From contig CALDQH010000096.1 in assembly GCA_937911935.1 (NCBI GenBank), positions 1-18,269 on the forward strand: 18,269 bases of DNA, read 5' to 3'. The translations under genes were made by a program, and so were the position numbers. Numbering within the stretch: the first letter of the stretch is position 1; each line of letters starts with the position of its first letter. Origin of the DNA: an uncultured Bacteroidales bacterium. GTDB lineage: Bacteria; Bacteroidota; Bacteroidia; Bacteroidales; Paludibacteraceae. Below the pieces are notes generated by a model, which was not told the origin of the DNA, ran no database searches, and saw nothing but the letters and a program-made list of their open reading frames with translations. Positions 1 through 5,650 of this stretch are shown piece by piece.

Positions 1-1161
1 CGATACGGTTTCTTTGGTAAGGGTATCACGACGAGCCACCTCTACGGTGTTGTTTTCTAAGTCGCGTGCACCCATAGCCAGACGAACGGGGACACCTTTT
101 AGTTCGTACTCAGCAAATTTCCAACCGGGTTTCTTGCTATCGTCGTTGTCGTATTTGAAGCTGATGCCTACTGCTTTTAATTGAGCGGTTAGCTCGGCCA
201 CTTTGGCGTTGATAGCATCCAACTGTTCTTGGTTTTTGTAGATAGGAACAATCACAACTTGATAAGGAGCCAAAGCAGGAGGAAGCACCAAACCATTGTC
301 ATCCGAGTGTGACATGATAAGCGCACCCATCAAACGGGTAGAAACACCCCAAGAAGTAGCCCATACCAATTCTTGTTTATTCTCTTTGTTCATAAAGGTA
401 ACATCGAACGCTTTGGCAAAGTTTTGACCCAAGAAGTGCGAAGTACCTGCTTGCAATGCCTTGCCGTCTTGCATCAAAGCCTCGATACAGAAAGTTTCCA
501 ATGCACCCGCAAAACGTTCGTTAGCAGTTTTAACCCCTTTCAAAACAGGAACTGCCATTACATTTTCGGCAAAATCGGCATATACATTCAACATTTTAAC
601 GGTTTCTTCCAAGGCTTCTTCTTTGGTAGCATGTGCGGTGTGTCCTTCTTGCCACAAAAATTCGGCAGTACGCAAAAACAAGCGTGTACGCATTTCCCAA
701 CGTACCACGTTTGCCCATTGGTTGCACAAAATAGGAAGATCACGGTAAGAATGAATCCAGTTTTTGTAAGTATTCCAGATAATGGTTTCGGAGGTAGGAC
801 GAACAATCAGTTCTTCTTCTAACTTAGCAGCGGGATCCACTACCACACCGCTACCATCGGGGTTGTTTTTAAGACGATAGTGTGTCACTACCGCACATTC
901 TTTGGCAAAACCCTCTACGTGGTCTGCTTCTTTGCTTAAGAATGATTTGGGGATAAACAAAGGAAAGTATGCATTGACGTGACCTGTTTCTTTGAAACGG
1001 TTATCCAACTCGCGTTGCATTTTTTCCCATATTGCATAGCCATAAGGCTTAATTACCATACAACCACGCACAGCAGAATTTTCTGCCAAATCTGCTTTGA
1101 TTACTAAATCGTTATACCATTGAGCGTAGTTTTCTGCTCTCGAAGTAAGTTCTTTTGCCAT
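1..1161 (-). CDS. proS: Proline--tRNA ligase, archaeal/eukaryotic-type, 3' end missing
   Basis: This gene encodes a class II aminoacyl-tRNA synthetase that charges tRNA-Pro with proline in the cytoplasm. It starts at the ATG at 1161, and 387 codons are visible before the left edge; no stop is reached, so the C-terminal part is outside the window. The N-terminus (MAKELTSRAENYAQWYNDLV) and the block GYAIWEKMQRELD are typical of the short archaeal/eukaryotic-type ProRS. RPTSE lies at residues 121-125, and the motif 2 region RTAEFLWQEGHTAH at about 164-177. The anticodon-binding domain begins near residue 290 (APYQVVIVPIYK) and is cut off. The family is usually about 490 residues, so roughly 100 are missing. 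The long insertion editing domain of bacterial-type ProRS is absent. The gene has its own promoter-like box just upstream, so it is probably not dependent on the genes before it. Confidence 0.96.
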   Translation of the reverse strand, partial: MAKELTSRAENYAQWYNDLVIKADLAENSAVRGCMVIKPYGYAIWEKMQRELDNRFKETGHVNAYFPLFIPKSFLSKEADHVEGFAKECAVVTHYRLKNNPDGSGVVVDPAAKLEEELIVRPTSETIIWNTYKNWIHSYRDLPILCNQWANVVRWEMRTRLFLRTAEFLWQEGHTAHATKEEALEETVKMLNVYADFAENVMAVPVLKGVKTANERFAGALETFCIEALMQDGKALQAGTSHFLGQNFAKAFDVTFMNKENKQELVWATSWGVSTRLMGALIMSHSDDNGLVLPPALAPYQVVIVPIYKNQEQLDAINAKVAELTAQLKAVGISFKYDNDDSKKPGWKFAEYELKGVPVRLAMGARDLENNTVEVARRDTLTKETVS

Positions 1162-1181
1162 TTAATTTATCTTTAATGGTG

Positions 1182-1189
1182 CAAAAGTA
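1182..1189 (-). promoter_or_regulatory. Putative proS promoter, -7 box
   Basis: On the minus strand this reads TACTTTTG, a full match to the Bacteroidota -7 consensus TAnnTTTG. A TTTTG that could serve as the -33 element ends about 24 nt upstream, slightly beyond the usual spacing. The predicted transcript would start near 1178, leaving a leader of about 17 nt before the proS ATG. The call rests on motif and position only. Confidence 0.5.
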
Positions 1190-1215
1190 CTAAAATATGT
1201 AGAAAGTAAAAAGCA

Positions 1216-1243
1216 AAAACCCAAAAATACGCTTTTGAGTTTT
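1216..1243 (-). terminator. Weak A/U-rich hairpin after the small membrane protein gene
   Basis: On the minus strand AAAACTCAAAA and TTTTGGGTTTT can pair over 11 positions, including one T.G wobble, around a 6-nt loop. TGCTTTTT follows. It sits downstream of the stop codon at 1276 and just ahead of the proS promoter box, a sensible place to end the DivIC transcript. The stem is almost all A-U, so it may be too weak to act. Confidence 0.3.
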
Positions 1244-1275
1244 AAAGTAAAAAGTACAGTACAACAGGTGGTGAT

Positions 1276-1584
1276 TTATTTTCTAAAAGCCACTACAATT
1301 TCTAACATAGCAGCAATTAAAAAGCACAAAAACCAATACGACTGGTTTTGAAACATAAAGTAGGCAGTTGGCAAGTACAACAACGTAGCCAAGTATTGCA
1401 TGCGCACCAAGCGCTTGATTCTAAAATCGTCACCTTGATAAGGCATCATAATACGAGCAAGAACAATCAAAGCAGCGCCAACACTAAACAAGATAGCCGC
1501 CTCGAACGGAATGGTCAAATACAAAAAAGCACCTGCCACCAACAGCAAACTGCCAACCAAAAATACATAATTCCACTTATTCAT
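1276..1584 (-). CDS. Small membrane protein of unknown function, downstream of the DivIC-like gene
   Basis: This 102-residue protein starts MNKWNYVFLVG. I chose the ATG at 1584; an in-frame TTG two codons earlier is less likely. It has three or four hydrophobic segments: about residues 5-24 (YVFLVGSLLLVAGAFLYL), 26-45, 64-80 and 82-98. Between the second and third lies a basic, polar stretch (PYQGDDFRIKRLVR) that probably faces the cytoplasm. I see no catalytic motif and do not recognise a named family. The start lies inside the last codons of the DivIC-like gene (8-nt overlap), so the two are almost certainly co-transcribed and translationally coupled. A link to division or the envelope is inferred from that arrangement alone. 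Confidence 0.8.
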   Translation of the reverse strand: MNKWNYVFLVGSLLLVAGAFLYLTIPFEAAILFSVGAALIVLARIMMPYQGDDFRIKRLVRMQYLATLLYLPTAYFMFQNQSYWFLCFLIAAMLEIVVAFRK

Positions 1585-1873
1585 ACTCAATCACATAAAC
1601 GTCCTCGTTTGGTGCATGCATGCGATATCGCTCACGCGCAAACTTTTCTAAATCCTCCTTGTCCGATTTTAACTGTTGCAAGCGCTCCTGGTTTTGTCGC
1701 GATTTGGCTCGATACAATTCGATTTCTTGTTTGAGTTCTCGGATGGTTATGGTATTTTGAATACGCGTTTGGATGTTGTGTACATTGCTCGTAAACATGG
1801 CAACAATGAACACAACAAACACCAATAGGTATTTAAAAGTCTTGGATTTTAAAAATCGAAGCAATTTTCTCAT
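1577..1873 (-). CDS. DivIC/FtsB-family septum formation initiator
   Basis: This 98-residue bitopic protein is predicted to act in the divisome, where FtsB/DivIC partners FtsL and the FtsQ/DivIB protein at the septum. It has a short basic N-terminus (MRKLLRFLKSKTFK), one membrane segment at about residues 15-31, and a coiled-coil stretch from about 40 to 75 rich in E, K, Q and L at heptad spacing. The family signature follows near the C-terminus: ARERYRM, then NEDVYVIE, comparable to the AREKYG...GE motif of FtsB/DivIC. Length and architecture fit the family. Sequence alone cannot decide between FtsB and DivIC orthology, so no symbol is given. The gene overlaps the next one by 8 nt and has a promoter-like -33/-7 pair almost touching its ATG. 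Confidence 0.88.
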   Translation of the reverse strand: MRKLLRFLKSKTFKYLLVFVVFIVAMFTSNVHNIQTRIQNTITIRELKQEIELYRAKSRQNQERLQQLKSDKEDLEKFARERYRMHAPNEDVYVIEYE

Positions 1874-1879
1874 GGGGTA

Positions 1880-1910
1880 CGAAGATAGTGCAAAGCCCGC
1901 TCAATGACAA
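1880..1910 (-). promoter_or_regulatory. Putative promoter of the DivIC-like gene
   Basis: On the minus strand a TTG at 1910-1908, at the end of a T run, is followed after 20 nt by TATCTTCG at 1887-1880. The second element differs from TAnnTTTG by one base. The spacing is right for a Bacteroidota promoter. The -7 box ends only 7 nt before the ATG, so the mRNA would start within a few nucleotides of the start codon. Confidence 0.4.
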
Positions 1911-1965
1911 AAAAAAATCGTAGTTTTTTAGACTTTATTTTAACGACTCAGTAGGCAAGTATTTC

Positions 1966-2697
1966 TCAAAGTATAAAATGAACCTCCTTGAAAGCATACC
2001 GACGCTCGTTTTGGTTTCGGTCGATTAGGTGCAAATATCCTTTGGGCTCTACATCGCATATATACCCTTCGAACACACCCGACTCGTCCTGAAACATCGC
2101 CCACGTACGATAGCGATACAACACATTTAGGTAATCCTGTCTTACTTGCAACGGATTATTTTTAGCCTGCCAATAGCGTGACAAAACCGCTTTATGCAAA
2201 GCGTTTAAGCAAGAAGCCAAATCGAACTGCTTACCTGTAATTTGCGCCAATGAAATCGGATTAGGCGCATCACTCAAAAACTCCAATTGATTGATATTCA
2301 AACCTATTCCCACAATCGACGACCCTATCTGTGCCGCTTGCAAATTGTTTTCGATTAAAATACCGGCAATTTTTTTCTCCTGCCAATAAATATCGTTGGG
2401 CCACTTTACCCGAAAACCTGACGCATAAACCGACAAAAAATCTACCACCCCCAACGCAACGGCTTGCGACAAAACAAATTGCTCCCTAATTGGCAACCAA
2501 GTAGGACACAAGAGCAAACTCAATAGCAAATTTTTATCGGCTTGCGACTCCCAGGTATTCGTCAATTGACCTCGCCCGTTTGTTTGAAACGAGGTATAGA
2601 CCAAAGTACCCTCTTCCAAGGGTTCTTCTTGCAACCTGTTTTGCAAATAAGCATTGGTCGATGCCAAAGACGGTATATAAATTTGTTGGTTCATCAT
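1966..2697 (-). CDS. birA: Biotin--[acetyl-CoA-carboxylase] ligase, monofunctional
   Basis: This enzyme attaches biotin, through biotinyl-AMP, to the acceptor lysine of biotin-carrier domains. An obvious client in this window is OadA. All family motifs are visible: STN at residues 13-15, GRGQ at 41-44 (biotinyl-AMP binding loop), KWPND at 98-102, KIAGILIE at 109-116 (catalytic lysine region) and GIGLNIN at 130-136. A small SH3-like C-terminal domain follows from about residue 195. At 243 residues it lacks the N-terminal winged-helix DNA-binding domain of E. coli BirA, so it should be an enzyme only and not the biotin repressor. The start overlaps the stop of the upstream comF-like gene by 4 nt (ATGA), indicating co-transcription and coupled translation. 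No strong terminator is evident after the stop. Confidence 0.95.
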   Translation of the reverse strand: MMNQQIYIPSLASTNAYLQNRLQEEPLEEGTLVYTSFQTNGRGQLTNTWESQADKNLLLSLLLCPTWLPIREQFVLSQAVALGVVDFLSVYASGFRVKWPNDIYWQEKKIAGILIENNLQAAQIGSSIVGIGLNINQLEFLSDAPNPISLAQITGKQFDLASCLNALHKAVLSRYWQAKNNPLQVRQDYLNVLYRYRTWAMFQDESGVFEGYICDVEPKGYLHLIDRNQNERRYAFKEVHFIL

Positions 2698-3383
2698 ACG
2701 GATGCAACTGCTAAGGCAGCTATACTGATTTTTATGTTTTTTACGGTGACTTGCAAGGTTTGTGCAGCCGATGCCAACGTTGCCCCTGTGGTAATAACAT
2801 CGTCTATCAACAGAATGTGTTTACCTTGGTATTGCTGCCAATTCATCGCACGAAAAATACCTGCCGTATTTTGCCATCGCTCAAACACACGTTTCTTGGT
2901 TTGGGTGCTTGTAGAAACACAGCGTTTTAATAAATCCGTAGCAATCGGGATTTCACATACTTGTTGTATTCCTTGTGCGATACAAACAGCCTGGTTGTAT
3001 CCCCTACTACGCAAACGCGATTCGTGCAAAGGTATGGGCAAAAGTACATCGACATCCTGCAACCAAGTAGCACATTCCCATGCCATTTGCCTACCCAAAG
3101 CGACACCCACTTGTGGCTGATTTTGGTATTTTAAGGCATGTAACAAGGTCTGAAGCGTTCCGCCTTTGGAAAAATGACACCATGCCATAGCTCGCAGAAT
3201 AGGAACTTTGCCCCAAAACAGTTGTTCTACGGGATTGTCGGGTAGCAAGTCATAGTACGTTCGAGGCATCGCATGCAAACAACCCAAACAGACCACTTTT
3301 TCGGTTGCTACCAAAGGGCGGTTACACGCCACGCACAAGGCAGGAAAAAGCAACCTAAACAAATCAATTGCATAGTTTTTCAT
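2694..3383 (-). CDS. ComF-family phosphoribosyltransferase-like protein
   Basis: This 229-residue protein has the two parts of the ComF/GntX family. The N-terminal zinc-ribbon-like segment has cysteines at residues 17, 20, 32 and 35 (CVAC...CLGC). The C-terminal type I phosphoribosyltransferase fold has the PRPP-binding loop LLIDDVITTGATL at about 191-203, with the two Asp at 194-195. The central block LLPIPLHESRLRSRGYNQA is also characteristic. ComF is needed for DNA uptake during competence in some bacteria, but its enzymatic activity is unresolved and many carriers are not known to be competent. I place the start at the ATG at 3383 (MKNYAIDLF). The longer frame to 3419 begins with TTG inside a promoter-like box, so those 12 codons are probably untranslated. 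The gene is first in a two-gene unit with birA. Confidence 0.9.
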   Translation of the reverse strand: MKNYAIDLFRLLFPALCVACNRPLVATEKVVCLGCLHAMPRTYYDLLPDNPVEQLFWGKVPILRAMAWCHFSKGGTLQTLLHALKYQNQPQVGVALGRQMAWECATWLQDVDVLLPIPLHESRLRSRGYNQAVCIAQGIQQVCEIPIATDLLKRCVSTSTQTKKRVFERWQNTAGIFRAMNWQQYQGKHILLIDDVITTGATLASAAQTLQVTVKNIKISIAALAVASV

Positions 3384-3416
3384 CGAAAAAGATAAGTTAA
3401 GAATGATTATTGGGTA

Positions 3417-3424
3417 CAAAAATA
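3417..3424 (-). promoter_or_regulatory. Putative comF-birA promoter, -7 box
   Basis: On the minus strand this reads TATTTTTG, matching TAnnTTTG. A second match, TATCTTTG, lies just upstream at 3437-3430. Neither has an evident TTG at the usual -33 distance. With the box at 3417-3424 the transcript would begin near 3413, leaving about 30 nt before the ATG at 3383. Confidence 0.4.
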
Positions 3425-3478
3425 ATGAACAAAGATAAAATCTAACCTACAGATGAAGTTTTTTATGCAAAATTAGTG

Positions 3479-3486
3479 TATTTTTG
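3479..3486 (+). promoter_or_regulatory. Putative promoter of the FemAB/GNAT-like gene, -7 box
   Basis: TATTTTTG matches the TAnnTTTG consensus and ends 5 nt before the ATG at 3492. A clear TTG at -33 is not seen, only a T-rich stretch. If used, it would give a transcript with a leader of about 2 nt. It is divergent from the comF-birA box about 55 nt away. Confidence 0.35.
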
Positions 3487-3491
3487 TAAGG

Positions 3492-4448
3492 ATGAATAGC
3501 AAACAAACATACCGCGATTTGTGCAAACAGCGCACCGACATCCCCTTGTTTTTGCAACCATGGTGGTTAGATGCCACGGATATGCCATGGGATGTAATTC
3601 TTTACCAAGCAAACAATCAAATTTTGGGTGTGTTTGTGTATTCCTACTGCAAAAAATGGGGTAAAACCATCATCACCCAGCCTACCCTTACGCAATACGG
3701 AGGGCCCTTTTTGTTTTATCCAGACGGGGCATCGTTAGAAAAGCAATATTCTTTGCAAAACAAAGCCTACAATTATTTTATCGAACAATTAGAGGCAAGA
3801 AAATACCATTTTATCAAACAAACCTGGCACCACAGCCAACAAAATTGGCAACCTTTTTATTGGAATGGCTTTACGCAAACCACACGCTACACCTACGTAC
3901 TAAAAGACATTGCCAACGAGGAGCAAATATGGCAAGGCATGTCGCATCGCAAACGACAAAAAAACATCGCTAAAACCGAAGGCAAACTATCGGTTCGCTA
4001 CGATATGAATGTGCGCGATTTTTATCAATTTTACGTTTCTACCTTACAAAGCAAGAACGAACGCATTTTTTACCCGTTCGAAACATTAGAAAAGTTATTC
4101 CTTGCCGCCAAGAATCAAAATCAGGCTATCATTTTATCCTTATACGACGAACAAGACATCCTGCATGTTGCCTTGCTAATTGTTTGGGACGAAACGGCGG
4201 CATATAACTTGATTATCGCTATCAATCCCCGTTTTAGAGGTAGTGGCGCCACCAGTCGCATCATTTGGGAAGCTATCCGATTTTTGAAAGACAAAACCAA
4301 ACATTACGATTTTGAGGGCAGTATGATTCAGGGCGTTGCACTCAAAAATCAATCGTTTGGTGCCTTACAACTACCCTACCACCAAATACAAAAAAGCCAC
4401 AGCAAGCTATACTCACTGTGGCATTATCTAAAAACAAGGGGTAAATAA
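3492..4448 (+). CDS. FemAB/GNAT-like acyltransferase
   Basis: This 318-residue cytoplasmic protein resembles the FemAB-like acetyltransferase group (GNAT fold) common in Bacteroidota. Family features visible by eye are QPWW near residue 22, YGGPF at 69-73, the basic stretch SHRKRQKNIAKTEG at 151-164, NPRFRGSGATS at 245-255 (where such proteins have an acyl-CoA-binding turn) and the near C-terminal block YDFEGSM at 272-278 followed by SFGA at 288-291. True FemA/B proteins add amino acids to the peptidoglycan cross-bridge from aminoacyl-tRNA. This subgroup has no settled substrate; cell-wall or polysaccharide modification is a guess. It stands alone on its strand, divergent from comF-birA. Its stop TAA directly touches the stop of the convergent DUF456 gene, and its last codons contain a terminator-like hairpin reading the other way. 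Confidence 0.8.
   Translation: MNSKQTYRDLCKQRTDIPLFLQPWWLDATDMPWDVILYQANNQILGVFVYSYCKKWGKTIITQPTLTQYGGPFLFYPDGASLEKQYSLQNKAYNYFIEQLEARKYHFIKQTWHHSQQNWQPFYWNGFTQTTRYTYVLKDIANEEQIWQGMSHRKRQKNIAKTEGKLSVRYDMNVRDFYQFYVSTLQSKNERIFYPFETLEKLFLAAKNQNQAIILSLYDEQDILHVALLIVWDETAAYNLIIAINPRFRGSGATSRIIWEAIRFLKDKTKHYDFEGSMIQGVALKNQSFGALQLPYHQIQKSHSKLYSLWHYLKTRGK
4390..4422 (-). terminator. Intrinsic terminator of the DUF456 operon, inside the convergent coding sequence
   Basis: GCCACAG (4396-4402) and CTGTGGC (4416-4422) form a perfect 7-bp stem with a 13-nt loop. Read on the minus strand it is followed at once by TTTTTT (4395-4390), the form of a rho-independent terminator. It lies 27 nt after the stop of the DUF456 gene and within the last 20 codons of the plus-strand acyltransferase gene. 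On the plus strand no T run follows. Confidence 0.6.
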
Positions 4449-4937
4449 TTATCCCCAAATAAGTCGGATTATTTCTGCAAAATAAAAGTACGCCATCACG
4501 CCCGATAGTACCAACCCAGACACTGCTGTTAGCACATTTCCTACCAAAGAGCCAAAACCAGCACGGATGCTCTCATCGGTATCCTTTCCGCTTACCATCT
4601 CGCCAATAACAGCACCAGCAAAGGGACCTAAAATAATGCCCCATGGCATAAACAACAGTCCTAACAACAATCCGATGACACCACCCCATTGTCCAGCTTT
4701 ACTGCCTCCGTATTTTTTAACGCCCCAAATAGGGATAACATAGTTTAGCACTTGTTGCAAAATAACCAATCCCAAGATAACAAGCATAAACGTGGTAGAA
4801 AACGAGCAACCATCTACCAGCAAAAGCAACAACATGCCCACATACGAAATTGGCGTACCTGGCAAAATAGGAATCAAAGAGCCCAACACGCCCAAAAAGA
4901 CGCAAAAGGCTCCTATTATCATAATGGCAATATCCAT
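4449..4937 (-). CDS. DUF456-family integral membrane protein
   Basis: This 162-residue protein is almost wholly hydrophobic, with about five membrane segments: roughly residues 4-24, 29-42, 47-69, 83-112 (probably a re-entrant or two-part segment) and 130-158. Glycine-rich features match the DUF456 family: PILPGTP at 23-29, then KKYGGSKAGQWGG and the block LGPFAGAVIGE. The function of this family is not known; glycine zippers suggest close helix packing or self-association. Its ATG lies one base after the stop of the upstream PepSY-like gene (TAA-T-ATG), so translation is probably coupled. Downstream it ends exactly against the stop of the convergent gene, with a terminator inside that gene. 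Confidence 0.85.
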   Translation of the reverse strand: MDIAIMIIGAFCVFLGVLGSLIPILPGTPISYVGMLLLLLVDGCSFSTTFMLVILGLVILQQVLNYVIPIWGVKKYGGSKAGQWGGVIGLLLGLLFMPWGIILGPFAGAVIGEMVSGKDTDESIRAGFGSLVGNVLTAVSGLVLSGVMAYFYFAEIIRLIWG

Positions 4938-4938
4938 A

Positions 4939-5388
4939 TTAGTCGTCCACTTCTACCAACCTACCTTGTAGGTCAAATTTTAATTCGAAACCGCTCGATA
5001 ATTTTACTTCGTAATCACGACGATTTTTTTCGATTTTCTTTACTTGTTGGTCGGGGAAATTAGCATCCAAATAAGCCTTAATCGGCGCAGGAATAATTTC
5101 GGCAGGCACCACGCAGTATTTACAATCAAAATCTTTCCAGCTACCGTCTTTGTTAAATTCAAGACCATCGCCATTGGTAAAAACCACCATGTACGAAGAA
5201 TCAAAAAGTTCAGCATCGTACGTTACATAGGCTTGCCTATACAAAGGATCGGTTGCAGGGAAGTACTTGCGCGTAAAATCTTGCGCCACTTGTGGCATGG
5301 ATTCTAAAGCAACTAATCTTTCGGCTGCATTTATCGCTACAGAGCCCAACATGAGAGCTGCTAATAGCATTAAAACTTGTTTTTTCAT
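4939..5388 (-). CDS. Secreted PepSY-like (beta-lactamase-inhibitor-like fold) protein
   Basis: This 149-residue protein has a clear signal peptide: MKKQ, a hydrophobic core at residues 5-19, and cleavage probably after AINA or AINAA at 21-22. The mature part contains two similar halves, about 30-86 and 90-149. Each has a short helix ending in YFP or NFP, then alternating strands and a G-containing turn (NGDGLEFNKDGSW; SGFELKFDLQGRL). This is the pattern of the PepSY-like proteins of Bacteroidetes annotated as having a BLIP-like fold. There is no lipoprotein cysteine, so a soluble periplasmic location is expected. The function of these proteins is not established. It is the first gene of a two-gene unit with the DUF456 membrane protein, 1 nt apart, which suggests a joint envelope role but does not show one. 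Confidence 0.83.
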   Translation of the reverse strand: MKKQVLMLLAALMLGSVAINAAERLVALESMPQVAQDFTRKYFPATDPLYRQAYVTYDAELFDSSYMVVFTNGDGLEFNKDGSWKDFDCKYCVVPAEIIPAPIKAYLDANFPDQQVKKIEKNRRDYEVKLSSGFELKFDLQGRLVEVDD

Positions 5389-5413
5389 ACGCTAAAATTT
5401 ATGTTTACGATAG

Positions 5414-5421
5414 CAAAAATA
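5414..5421 (-). promoter_or_regulatory. Putative promoter of the PepSY-like/DUF456 unit, -7 box
   Basis: On the minus strand this reads TATTTTTG, matching TAnnTTTG. No clear TTG lies at the -33 distance. Transcription would start near 5410, giving a leader of about 22 nt to the ATG at 5388. Confidence 0.4.
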
Positions 5422-5475
5422 ACATTCGTATAGAAAACTTTTGTTTATTTATGTATAAAGAATATTAAAAGATTG

Positions 5476-5507
5476 ACGAATCGGCGAATCGACTAATCGG
5501 TGAATCG
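5476..5507 (+). repeat. Tandem 8-bp repeat, four units of NNNAATCG
   Basis: Four head-to-tail 8-bp units fill this stretch exactly. Each ends in AATCG with three variable leading bases; the third unit is ACTAATCG and the fourth GTGAATCG. A related array lies at 11227-11258 in another intergenic region. It sits between the divergent promoters of the PepSY-like gene and metG, outside any credible coding frame. Confidence 0.75.
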
Positions 5508-5512
5508 AACTT

Positions 5513-5545
5513 ATTCGGTCACTGAGCTTGTCGAAGTGCCCGAAT
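5513..5545. repeat. REP-like imperfect hairpin
   Basis: ATTCGG (5513-5518) pairs with CCGAAT (5540-5545). After one mismatch CACT (5520-5523) pairs with AGTG (5535-5538), leaving an 11-nt loop. The core CACTGAGCTTGTCGAAGTG is of a type seen as a dispersed extragenic palindrome in many bacterial genomes, as far as I recall. No T run follows on either strand, so it is not a typical terminator. Confidence 0.5.
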
Positions 5546-5589
5546 ATTCGTTTAGGCGGTGAGGCGTTAAGCAAAAGTCTTGATTGACT

Positions 5590-5621
5590 TTTTGACTTTT
5601 GACGTTTATTTTGTACTTTTG
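5590..5621 (+). promoter_or_regulatory. Putative metG promoter, -33 and -7
   Basis: A TTTTG at 5590-5594 is followed after 19 nt by TACTTTTG at 5614-5621, a full match to the Bacteroidota -33/-7 pattern. TTGAC occurs three times at 7-8 bp spacing here, so alternative -33 positions exist. The transcript would start near 5625, about 26 nt before the metG ATG. The leader is A/T-rich and has no Shine-Dalgarno sequence. Confidence 0.6.
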
Positions 5622-5650
5622 CAAATTACACTATAAAAAATGTATTTTTT

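Noticed and set aside
373..822. A 149-codon plus-strand open frame
   Set aside because: It is antisense to proS, which has unmistakable family motifs over the same bases.
1241..1264. Short repeats AAAGTAAAAAG (also at 1203-1213) and AGTACAGTAC upstream of proS
   Set aside because: The sequence is A-rich and too short to separate from chance in an intergenic region of this composition.
1890..1965. Possible birA terminator (a T9 run on the minus strand)
   Set aside because: The run follows only a TCGT/ACGA pairing with a long loop, and it coincides with the promoter of the DivIC-like gene; no stable stem is visible.
2542..3120. A 192-codon plus-strand frame spanning the birA-comF junction
   Set aside because: It is antisense to two well-supported overlapping genes and has no family similarity that I can see.
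5476..5507. CRISPR array
   Set aside because: The repeat unit is 8 bp with no spacers of the right length, and there are no cas genes nearby.
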